Assembly (NCBI GenBank): GCA_964345075.1
Contig: CAYFPS010000033.1
Span: 1 to 24,503 of the forward strand
Source of the DNA: CAYFPS01 sp964345075
Lineage (GTDB): Bacteria > CAIWAD01
Direction of reading: 5' to 3'
Length of the DNA: 24,503 bases
Shown here: positions 12,430 to 21,226 of the stretch, piece after piece
How the letters are laid out: each line of letters starts with the position of its first letter
How positions within the stretch are numbered: the stretch's first letter is position 1
The notes under the pieces: generated by a model
What the model was told of the DNA's origin: nothing
The model's database searches: none
Seen by the model: only the letters and a program-made list of their open reading frames with translations
Translations under genes and position numbers: made by a program

Positions 12430-15375
12430 TTATCGTCCTCCATCAGTGCGGCGAAAGACTTTGTCCATCCGCTTGTAAAGGTCTTCCAGCTTGAAGACGC
12501 CTGTGTGCTCCAGCGGCAGAGCGTCCAGGAAGCGCCGACCGTAGCTTTTGTCGATCACGCGGCGATCCAGCAGCAGAAAGGCGCCGCGATCATCCTCGTG
12601 ACGAATCAGCCGACCGAAGCCCTGCCTGAAACGTATCACAGCCTCGGGTACAGCCAGATCACCAAAGGGATGACCGCCCTCCAGTTTGACCTGCTCGCCG
12701 CGGGCTTCAATCAGCGGCTCGCCGGGCACATCAAAGGGCAATTTGGTCATGACCAGAAGCTGCAGTGTCTCGCCGGGCAGGTCCACGCCCTGCCAGAAGC
12801 TGTCGGTGCCAAGCAGAATGGCGCCCGGTTCCTGACGGAAACGCTCCAGCAGTTCATGGCGGTTGCCGTCCAGCCCCTGTCCGAAGACCGGCGTGCGTCT
12901 GGTGTCCAGCTCTTCCAGGAGCGCTTCGTAACACACATTGAGCAGGCCGTAGCTCGTAAAGAGCACGAGGGTGCCACGCCCATAGCGCTCGCTTAGGCCC
13001 TCCAGCAGCAGGGCCAGCTCACGGGCAAATTCGCGCTGACTCCAGCCGCTGCTTTCCGGCAGCCATGCGGGAACAAAGAAGCGCGCCTGTTTGCCAAAGT
13101 CAAAGGGGCTTTCATAGACTTCGCCCCGGGGCTTGGCGGGCAGAAGATCCAGACCGAGCCTGTGATGCAAAAAGTCAAAGGAATCATCGACCCTGAGCGT
13201 GGCGCTGCAAAGGACCAGATGCTTGAGGGCCATCCAGCAGCTGGTGGAAAGCTGCTCGCCGACATTCAGCTCCACGCGGTGGAAACTGCCTTCCTCGGTG
13301 CCCGGGTGAAGTTCCGTCCAGACGACCGAGCTGCTGCCCCAGCTTTCTTCAAGCAGAAGCCCCAGCTCTTCCAGATCCTGCGCCAGGTGATCGACCAGCG
13401 CTTCCAGTTCACCCACGCGATCGGGATCGGGCCAGCTCTTGCGCCACAGTTCACAAAAGCGGGCCAGCTGTTTAAGCAGCCCGGCAAGGCTATTCTTGCC
13501 CGACTCACTTTGTGATACAAGCTGCCTTAAGGGGTGATTTTCTTCGCGAATGCGGCACTTCTGCGTAAAACGCCGGCGCGCCAGATCCTCCCGGTGACGA
13601 TCCAGCAGCAACTGATTCAAGCCCTGCCGGAGCTGTGATACAGGCTCGATGGCATCACGGCAAAGCCTGGCGGCTTCTTCAAGCTCGCTGAAGAGCTCGC
13701 TCGATCCCTCGCTTCGGCCGCCCATCAGATCCAGCAGGCGCTTCAGGTGTCCGCGACCCTTGGCCGCTGGATCATAGATCTGCCTTAGGCGAATCTCCAG
13801 CAGCTGCGGGCTGAAGGTGCGCTTCAGCTGCTGCTCGGCGGCCTTGACCAGATGATGGGCCTCGTCCAGAATCAGGCTGCTGTAATCGCCCAGCACTCCG
13901 TGATCCACGCCGATATCGCTTAAAAGCAGACTGTGATTGATCACCAGCAGCTGCGCGTCCTGACTTTCGCGGCGGCTATGCGCGGCCCAGCAAACCGGGC
14001 CTCTGGTGGGATGACTCTCGCGGCAGGCTGGATTGCGGCAGGTGCTGGACTCGCTCCTGACGGCCTGCCACAACCCCTGATTGTAGCGAGCGCGAAAACC
14101 ACCACACTCTTCGACATCGCCGTTGCGTGTAACACGCGCCCAGCTGACCAGCGGCATCAGCTCGATGCGCTCTTTGGCTGAAAGGCGGCGAGGCGCTTCG
14201 TCAATCAGCTGATTCAGCCGGTGCTCGCAAAGGTAGTTGCCCCGGCCCTTCAGCAGAACAGCCTTCAGCGGCTGCTCCAGCAGGCGACCCAGGAGGGGAA
14301 TATCCTTCTCGAAAAGCTGGTCCTGCAGGTTGCGCGTGTAAGTGGAAACCAGCACCGGCCCTTCATGCTTTTCGCTAGCCTCGATACCCTTGATCAGGGC
14401 GGGCAGCAGGTCCACCCCCGCCTTCTCCAAGGCGCCGAACAGGGCGGGCAGCAGGTAGGCAAAGGACTTGCCCGTTCCTGTGGCGGCTTCCACGGAGAGC
14501 GTTGCCGGCCCGCCCACCACGGGGCTGTCACACAAGGTCTGCCAGACCGCTTCGGCCATTTCCAGCTGCTGACTTCGTGGGCGGAAGTCTTCCAGCCCTT
14601 GACTTAAGCGACCGCCTTCCCCGAACCATTCACTCCAGCGAGGTCGCTTGAAGCTGCCGTGATCGCCTTCCCGCTGATAGACATGACTGCGTGATACAGG
14701 CTGCTGGCTGGCCCAGTCGCCAACCGCGCCCTCCGCTTTGACCTGCTCCAGCAGCTGGGTGAAGATGATTTCGGCGGGATCATCTGTATCACGGATCAGC
14801 GTGCACAGCGCCCTTAAGAGCGGCAGATCCAGTCCAATGGCCAGCCGGAGCAGCTTGAGCAGCAGTTCGCCCGCCACCCGCGCATCATCCAGCGCGCGAT
14901 GGGCACTGCCCTGATCCAGCTCAAAGAAACGGGAAAGGTCTTTCAGGCGATGGCCCGAAAGGCCCGGCACAAGAATACGACCCAGTGTCACGGTGTCCAG
15001 CGAAGCGCGGGAAGCCATCCAGGGTAGTTTCAGCCTGCCCGCCCAGCGTTCCAGAAAGCCGCGATCGAAATCCAGATTATGCGCCACCAGCGGAAGATCA
15101 CCCAGGAGCTCCAGAGCTTCTGGCAGGACCTCCGTGATCCGCGGGGCCTTTTTCAGCTCGGACTCGCGAATGCCGGTCAGCTTTTGAATGCGCAGCGGAA
15201 AGGCGCCCTCGGGCCGGACGAGCTGGCTGTATTCCTTGACCAACTCGCCCTTTTCGAAAAGAGCGATGCCGATTTCCACAATCTCGCAGCCCGGTTCCAG
15301 ACCGGTGGTTTCCAGGTCAACGGCGGCAAAGCGCTCGAGGCCTGAAGCCTTCAGCAGCTGTTCAAGTCGCGAGAT
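12430..15375 (-). CDS. dinG: DinG-family helicase fused to an N-terminal DnaQ-like exonuclease; non-canonical start
   Basis: About 981 residues when extended upstream. The exonuclease part has AVDLETTG (D20, E22), AHNLDFDRGFL (D104) and HRALDD (H159, D164). The XPD/DinG-type SF2 helicase has Walker A ATGTGKS (K303), probable iron-sulphur cysteines C383 (GRGNYLC), C446, C451 and C462, and DEAH at about 504-507. Role: 5'-3' helicase acting on damaged DNA, R-loops or replication intermediates. The first ATG/GTG/TTG in frame is the GTG at 15279, which would cut off the first exonuclease motif. Upstream the frame is open to 15423 but offers only CTG, ATC and similar codons. GGGAGG at 15388-15383 is 7 nt from ATC 15375, hence this start; CTG at 15381 (CTGA overlap with gcvPB) or at 15357 is possible. 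Confidence 0.88.
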   Translation of the reverse strand: MSRLEQLLKASGLERFAAVDLETTGLEPGCEIVEIGIALFEKGELVKEYSQLVRPEGAFPLRIQKLTGIRESELKKAPRITEVLPEALELLGDLPLVAHNLDFDRGFLERWAGRLKLPWMASRASLDTVTLGRILVPGLSGHRLKDLSRFFELDQGSAHRALDDARVAGELLLKLLRLAIGLDLPLLRALCTLIRDTDDPAEIIFTQLLEQVKAEGAVGDWASQQPVSRSHVYQREGDHGSFKRPRWSEWFGEGGRLSQGLEDFRPRSQQLEMAEAVWQTLCDSPVVGGPATLSVEAATGTGKSFAYLLPALFGALEKAGVDLLPALIKGIEASEKHEGPVLVSTYTRNLQDQLFEKDIPLLGRLLEQPLKAVLLKGRGNYLCEHRLNQLIDEAPRRLSAKERIELMPLVSWARVTRNGDVEECGGFRARYNQGLWQAVRSESSTCRNPACRESHPTRGPVCWAAHSRRESQDAQLLVINHSLLLSDIGVDHGVLGDYSSLILDEAHHLVKAAEQQLKRTFSPQLLEIRLRQIYDPAAKGRGHLKRLLDLMGGRSEGSSELFSELEEAARLCRDAIEPVSQLRQGLNQLLLDRHREDLARRRFTQKCRIREENHPLRQLVSQSESGKNSLAGLLKQLARFCELWRKSWPDPDRVGELEALVDHLAQDLEELGLLLEESWGSSSVVWTELHPGTEEGSFHRVELNVGEQLSTSCWMALKHLVLCSATLRVDDSFDFLHHRLGLDLLPAKPRGEVYESPFDFGKQARFFVPAWLPESSGWSQREFARELALLLEGLSERYGRGTLVLFTSYGLLNVCYEALLEELDTRRTPVFGQGLDGNRHELLERFRQEPGAILLGTDSFWQGVDLPGETLQLLVMTKLPFDVPGEPLIEARGEQVKLEGGHPFGDLAVPEAVIRFRQGFGRLIRHEDDRGAFLLLDRRVIDKSYGRRFLDALPLEHTGVFKLEDLYKRMDKVFRRTDGGR

Positions 15376-15377
15376 GG

Positions 15378-16823
15378 TCAGGCCTCCCGCCAGCGAAGCA
15401 CGGGCTGCTTGACCGCGCGCACATCATCCAGCCGCCTGACCGGCGTCAGATTGGGCGCGCTATCCAGTTCGGGAGCCTTCGCTTCGCATTCGCCGTGAAT
15501 CTGCCGCATGGCATCGATGAAGCGATCGAGGGTCTGGCGGCTTTCCGTTTCGGTCGGCTCGATCATCAGCGCTTCCGGCACGATCAACGGAAAATAGGTC
15601 GTGGGCGCGTGCAGGCCGAAATCCAGCAAGCGCTTGGCCACACTGCTGGCCTTGTAGCCCAGCTTGCGCTGATTGATGGCACTGAAGACCACTTCGTGCA
15701 TGGGAATGGCCGGGAAGGCCAGCTTGTAGAGATCCTGCAGGCGGGCCCGCACATAGTTGGCGTTGATGATGGCGTTCTGACTGACCGCGGCCAGGCCTTC
15801 CGCGCCAAGCCGGCGAATGTAGGCGTAGGCCCGGACCAGCGCGCCGAAATTGCCGAACCAGCCGTGAACACGACCGATGCTGAGCTCGCCCGGATCCTGC
15901 CAGCTGAAGCTGTCGCCTTCCTTTACCGGAATCGGACCCGGCAGGAAGGGTGCCAGACAATCCTTGACCACCAGCGGGCCGGCACCCGGACCACCGCCGC
16001 CATGGGGCACGCTGAAGGTCTTGTGCAGATTGATATGCATCACGTCGAAGTCCAGATCGCCGGGACGCACAATGCCCAACAGGGCGTTCAGGTTAGCGCC
16101 ATCCATGTAGGAAAGGGCCCCGACCTTGTGCACCATGCGATTGATTTCGGCGATGTGCTTCTCGAAGATGCCGACCGTGTTCGGGTTGGTGATCATGAAG
16201 GCGGCCACATCTTCATCCAGTGCGGCCTCCAGCCGCTCCAGATCGATGCAGCCATCGGGCGCGCTCTTCAGCTGCACAACCTCGTAACCGGCCATCGCGA
16301 TCGAGGCGGGATTGGTGCCGTGAGCGCTGTCGGGTATGACGACCTTTTTGCGGGGATTGCCTTTTGATTCGTGGTAGCGGCGAATCATGAAGAGCGCGGT
16401 CAGCTCGCCATGGGCACCGGCCACAGGCTGCAGGGTGACGGCATCCATTCCGCTGATCGCCTTGAGCTGCTCGCCCAGCTGCCAGAGCATACTGAGCGCA
16501 CCCTGCGAATCGGCGGCCTCCTGCGCGGGATGCAGGCGTGTCCAGCCGGGCAGCAAGGCCAGCGCGTCATTGATCTTGGGATTGTACTTCATCGTGCAGG
16601 AGCCAAGGGGATAGAAATCCTTGTCCACATGATGATTGAGTGTCGAAAGCGCCACATAGTGACGGACGACCTCGCCCTCGGCCAGCTCGGGCAGGGCAGG
16701 GGCCTTGCCGCGCAGGCCGGCAGAGGGCAGACGGGGCTTAAGTCCGCCAAAATCCGCGCCATCCATGCGCGCCGTAAAACTTCCGGCGCCGGGGCGACTC
16801 TTGTCGAAAATCAGCTGTGGCAT
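15378..16823 (-). CDS. gcvPB: Glycine dehydrogenase (decarboxylating) subunit 2
   Basis: A 481-residue PLP-bearing half of a split P-protein of the glycine cleavage system. The Schiff-base lysine is K268 in HINLHKTFSVPHGGGGPG. YPLGSCTMKYNPK (71-83) and PDSAHGTNPAS (164-174) are family signatures. With GcvPA it decarboxylates glycine and loads the aminomethyl group onto GcvH. It overlaps gcvPA by 13 bp, and its stop lies within the upstream open frame of dinG, so translation is coupled on both sides. A GGAGGCC-like site precedes its ATG. Confidence 0.97.
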   Translation of the reverse strand: MPQLIFDKSRPGAGSFTARMDGADFGGLKPRLPSAGLRGKAPALPELAEGEVVRHYVALSTLNHHVDKDFYPLGSCTMKYNPKINDALALLPGWTRLHPAQEAADSQGALSMLWQLGEQLKAISGMDAVTLQPVAGAHGELTALFMIRRYHESKGNPRKKVVIPDSAHGTNPASIAMAGYEVVQLKSAPDGCIDLERLEAALDEDVAAFMITNPNTVGIFEKHIAEINRMVHKVGALSYMDGANLNALLGIVRPGDLDFDVMHINLHKTFSVPHGGGGPGAGPLVVKDCLAPFLPGPIPVKEGDSFSWQDPGELSIGRVHGWFGNFGALVRAYAYIRRLGAEGLAAVSQNAIINANYVRARLQDLYKLAFPAIPMHEVVFSAINQRKLGYKASSVAKRLLDFGLHAPTTYFPLIVPEALMIEPTETESRQTLDRFIDAMRQIHGECEAKAPELDSAPNLTPVRRLDDVRAVKQPVLRWREA

Positions 16824-18160
16824 GTGGCCTCCCCTGCCTGCTCAAGGGCCTGCAGATAGCGTTCCAGATCCTGCTTTTCCTGAAACTCGTTGACGGCAAT
16901 CAGCAGTCCCTCGGCGCTGCCGGGCAGCGGCAGTCCGGCCAGAATACCTGCTTCGCGCATCTGGGCGATCACCTTGTCGCGCTGAGGGATCCTGACGGCA
17001 ACTTCGCGGAAACGCTCGCCTTCGCCAATCAGTTCGTAGCCATTTGCCTTGAGCGCATCGGCCAGCCAGCTGGCGCGCGTGTAAAGGCTCTGCGCCTTGT
17101 CCTTCAGGCCTTCCGGCCCCAGCAGGGCCAGATGGATGGTGGTGAAGGTGGCCACGAGGGCTTCGTTGGTGCAGATATTGCTCGTGGCCTTTTCGCGGCG
17201 AATGTGCTGCTCGCGGGTCTGGAAGGCCAGCACATAGCCGGTATTGCCTTCAGTGTCCAGCGTCTGGCCGATCAGGCGACCGGGCACCTGCTTGACCCAT
17301 TCTTCACGCGTGGCAAACAGGCCGATGTAGGGGCCGCCGTACTGCAGGGGCTGGGCGATCGGCTGGCCTTCAGCCACCGCGATGTCCGCACCCGCTTCCC
17401 CCGGACTCTGGAAGAGCGCCACGGCAATGGGATCAAAGACCTGAATCAGCAAGGCACCGGCCTCGTGGACTGAAGCAGCCAGCGCGGGAACATCTTCCAT
17501 CAGGCCGTGAGCATTGGGACTTTGCACAACCAGCGCGGCCAGATCCTCGCTCAGCTTTCCGGCCAGCATGGCGGGCGTGGTAGCCGCTGCTTCTTCCATG
17601 AATTCAATGGTAATCGAATCCTTGAGCGGGTGGAAGTAGGTGACCAGCACTTCGGCCCAGCGGGAATAGAGGCTGCCGCAAACCAGCACGCGACCCCTAC
17701 CCTTGCCGGCCACGGAAAGTGCCATGCGAATCGCTTCAACCAGCGCTGTGGCGCCGTCGTAAAGGCTGGCATTGGCAATCTCCATGCCCGCCAGCTCGGC
17801 GATCATCGTTTGAAACTCAAAGACGGTCTGCAGCGTGCCCTGACTGACCTCGGCCTGATAGGGCGTATAGGCCGTGATGTACTCGCTGCGCAGGGCCAGG
17901 CTTTTGACAGCCTCCGGAATGTGCGTGACAAAGGCCCCGCCGCCCAGGTAGCAGTCCTGCGGCGCAACGGGCAAGTTCTGGGCAGAAAGCTCCTCGACGT
18001 GACGGGCCAGGGCACTTTCCGGCAGCGCGGGAGGCAGCACGAGGCCGCCCTTCAGGCGCAGTTCACCCGGAATGTCCTTCAGCAGGTCCTCGAAAGAGCC
18101 GACGCCGATCGTGGCCAGCATTTGGGCCCGATCCTGATCGGTATTGCTGATATAGGGCAT
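16811..18160 (-). CDS. gcvPA: Glycine dehydrogenase (decarboxylating) subunit 1
   Basis: A 449-residue partner half of the split P-protein. It starts MPYISNTDQDRAQML, with GAGGGG just upstream; an in-frame start 14 codons earlier lacks such a site and adds a non-family extension. Family features include AYTPYQAEVSQGTLQTVFEFQ (motif split here: AYTPYQAEVSQG, then LQTVFEFQ) and TSNICTNEAL. It lacks the PLP lysine, as expected for this subunit. It lies 81 nt after gcvH, with a GC-rich hairpin in between, and overlaps gcvPB. The split form occurs in Firmicutes, Thermotogae, many Deltaproteobacteria and FCB bacteria, unlike the single-chain E. coli GcvP. Confidence 0.96.
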   Translation of the reverse strand: MPYISNTDQDRAQMLATIGVGSFEDLLKDIPGELRLKGGLVLPPALPESALARHVEELSAQNLPVAPQDCYLGGGAFVTHIPEAVKSLALRSEYITAYTPYQAEVSQGTLQTVFEFQTMIAELAGMEIANASLYDGATALVEAIRMALSVAGKGRGRVLVCGSLYSRWAEVLVTYFHPLKDSITIEFMEEAAATTPAMLAGKLSEDLAALVVQSPNAHGLMEDVPALAASVHEAGALLIQVFDPIAVALFQSPGEAGADIAVAEGQPIAQPLQYGGPYIGLFATREEWVKQVPGRLIGQTLDTEGNTGYVLAFQTREQHIRREKATSNICTNEALVATFTTIHLALLGPEGLKDKAQSLYTRASWLADALKANGYELIGEGERFREVAVRIPQRDKVIAQMREAGILAGLPLPGSAEGLLIAVNEFQEKQDLERYLQALEQAGEATCHS

Positions 18161-18188
18161 GGTTCCCCTCTTGGGCGGTAAAGACAGA

Positions 18189-18217
18189 CGGCGGCCCACC
18201 ACAGTAGCGGGCCGCCG
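18189..18217 (-). terminator. Attenuator-like hairpin between gcvH and gcvPA
   Basis: CGGCGGCCC and GGGCCGCCG form a perfect 9-bp stem around an 11-nt loop. On the minus strand it is followed by TCTGTCTTTA, moderately T-rich. It could partly terminate transcripts after gcvH, or protect the mRNA, and so set the GcvH to GcvP ratio. A GTGATACA octamer lies beside it (18227-18234). Confidence 0.5.
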
Positions 18218-18241
18218 CGAAATTGCGTGATACAGCGTCCG

Positions 18242-18625
18242 CTAGATGTTCACGTGCTCTTCGTAATCGTCGGCACTCATCAGATCATCCAGCTCCGAGC
18301 TGTTGCTGTACTTGATGCGATACAGCCAGCCCTGACCATAGGGATCGGTGTTCAGGGTGTCGGGCGAATCGGGCAGGTCTTCGTTGACCTCGACAATCTC
18401 GCCTGAGACGGGGGCGTAGATGTCGGCCGTGGCCTTGACGGCATCGATCGTGCCGATCGCGTCGCCCTTCTCAAAGGTTTCGCCCACGTCCACAAGCTGA
18501 ACGTCGACAATATCACCCAGCTCGCCCTGGGCGTAATCGGTGATACCGATCGTCAGCGTGTCCGCCTCGACCATGACCCACTCATGCTCTTCGGTGTAGA
18601 GCAGATTTCCGGGAATGTTGCTCAT
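18242..18625 (-). CDS. gcvH: Glycine cleavage system H protein (lipoyl carrier)
   Basis: A 127-residue H protein. The lipoylated lysine is K64 in TIDAVKATADIYAPVSGEI, the family's usual ESVKA(A/V)SDIY region with D61-A62 in place of E-S. The N-terminal YTEEHEWV and the C-terminal GWLYRIK are typical. It shuttles the aminomethyl intermediate between GcvP, GcvT and the lipoamide dehydrogenase. It begins 44 nt after accC with GGAG upstream. gcvT, usually the neighbouring gene, is absent, so the T protein must be encoded elsewhere. Confidence 0.97.
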   Translation of the reverse strand: MSNIPGNLLYTEEHEWVMVEADTLTIGITDYAQGELGDIVDVQLVDVGETFEKGDAIGTIDAVKATADIYAPVSGEIVEVNEDLPDSPDTLNTDPYGQGWLYRIKYSNSSELDDLMSADDYEEHVNI

Positions 18626-18669
18626 GACGCTCTCCGACTATTGGGACGAATCAGGGAAAGCCCTGTCGT

Positions 18670-20017
<1,348 letters not shown>

Positions 20018-20026
20018 AGGGCCTCC

Positions 20027-20506
20027 CTACAGGGCTTCCACGCGGAAAAGGACCTGCTCGAACTGAACGGGCTGTCCATTTTCCACAAGGATTTCCACGA
20101 TGCGTCCCCCCTGCTCGGCTTCGATCTCGTTCATGATCTTCATCGCCTCAAGGATGCAGAGGGTCTGGCCCTTGGTGATTGTATCACCGACGGCGACAAA
20201 GGGAGCCGAGTCAGGGTTGGGTGCGGCATAGAAGGTGCCGACCATGGGTGCCTTGATCTCGATCAGATTGCTCGCGGCGGCCGGGGCTGCTTCGGCCGGA
20301 GCGGCCGCATCAGCGGGGGCTGCAGGAGCGGCGGCAGGCAGCGGGGCGGCCTGAAGCTGCGGCATGGCGACGGGTGCGGCCGGGATATACGTACCGACAC
20401 CAACGCCTTCGATACGAATGCTGAAGTCGCCTTCTTCGATCTCGAGGGAATGAATGCCGGAGCCTTCAACCAGTTTGACGAGTTTGCGAATCTCGTTGAA
20501 ATCCAT
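20027..20506 (-). CDS. accB: Biotin carboxyl carrier protein (BCCP)
   Basis: 159 residues. The N-terminal helix region (1-35) is followed by an Ala/Pro-rich linker (41-80) and the biotinyl domain, with K123 in ILEAMKIMNEIEAE as the biotinylated lysine. It carries carboxybiotin between AccC and the carboxyltransferase in fatty-acid synthesis. It starts 2 nt after efp stops and ends 9 nt before accC, so efp-accB-accC are one transcript. A GTGATACA octamer lies within the coding region (20180-20187). Confidence 0.97.
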   Translation of the reverse strand: MDFNEIRKLVKLVEGSGIHSLEIEEGDFSIRIEGVGVGTYIPAAPVAMPQLQAAPLPAAAPAAPADAAAPAEAAPAAASNLIEIKAPMVGTFYAAPNPDSAPFVAVGDTITKGQTLCILEAMKIMNEIEAEQGGRIVEILVENGQPVQFEQVLFRVEAL

Positions 20507-20508
20507 GC

Positions 20509-21072
20509 TCAGTCCTTTACGCGTTCGACATATTCGCGCTTCTTCGTATCCACGCGGATCTTTTCACCTTCGCCCACAAAGAAAGGCACCATAACGGTGG
20601 CACCCGTCTCCAGCTTGGCCGGCTTTTTGGAGCCGGAAGCCGTGTCGCCCTTGTCGTTGGGCTCGGTCTCGAAGATGACCAGGTCCACGCTCTGCGGCAG
20701 CTCGAGGCCCAGCGCTTCTTCACCATGGAAGAGCACGTCGACATTGGTGTTTTCCTTCATCAGATCGATGACTTCTTCCACCAGATGAGTGGGCAGTACG
20801 GTCTGATCGTAGGTCTCGTTGTCCATGAAGATGTAGCCAGTGGGATCCTGATAGAGGTACTGCATCTGGCGGCTCTCAAGGCGGACGATTTCAATCTTTT
20901 CGCCCGCGCGGAAGGTCGGATCCAGCACCCTGCCGGTGCGGACATTCTTGATTTTGGTGCGGACGAAAGCGCCGCCCTTGCCGGGCTTGACATGCTGGAA
21001 TTCGACGATGCGGAAAATCGCGCCGTCGTGCATGATGGTCAAGCCATTGCGAAAGTCAGCCGTGCTGGCCAT
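20509..21072 (-). CDS. efp: Translation elongation factor P
   Basis: 187 residues from MASTADFRNG. The chosen ATG has GGGGAG upstream; an in-frame start nine codons earlier is not supported. EF-P relieves ribosome stalling at polyproline. The modified loop VKPGKGGAF has K32 at the tip, the position that is lysylated in E. coli (K34) or modified otherwise in Bacillus. No modification genes are nearby, so the type of modification is open. The efp-accB-accC order is common in several phyla. It is the first gene of the long operon, with a terminator for ligA about 56 nt upstream. Confidence 0.96.
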   Translation of the reverse strand: MASTADFRNGLTIMHDGAIFRIVEFQHVKPGKGGAFVRTKIKNVRTGRVLDPTFRAGEKIEIVRLESRQMQYLYQDPTGYIFMDNETYDQTVLPTHLVEEVIDLMKENTNVDVLFHGEEALGLELPQSVDLVIFETEPNDKGDTASGSKKPAKLETGATVMVPFFVGEGEKIRVDTKKREYVERVKD

Positions 21073-21127
21073 GGGTCTCCCCGCATTTTTTTCTGACAAG
21101 CTGGCAATGTACGAATCAAAGGCAGGG

Positions 21128-21146
21128 AAAAAAGGCCGCAGGCCTT
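21128..21146 (-). terminator. Rho-independent terminator of apt-ligA
   Basis: On the minus strand AAGGCC, TGC loop and GGCCTT run straight into a T-run (six T in all). It lies about 80 nt past the ligA stop and separates that operon from efp. No clear -35/-10 pair for efp is visible in the remaining 55 bp. Confidence 0.85.
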
Positions 21147-21226
21147 GACAAAGGCTGATCCAATGAGAATTGATGAGGATTGAGTGCAGAATAATGCATC
21201 AAGCGCTGGCACCATCCCGACATTCT

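Noticed and set aside
18161..18241. Glycine riboswitch ahead of gcvPA
   Set aside because: The gap is only 81 bp and is dominated by one GC hairpin; no riboswitch core is visible.
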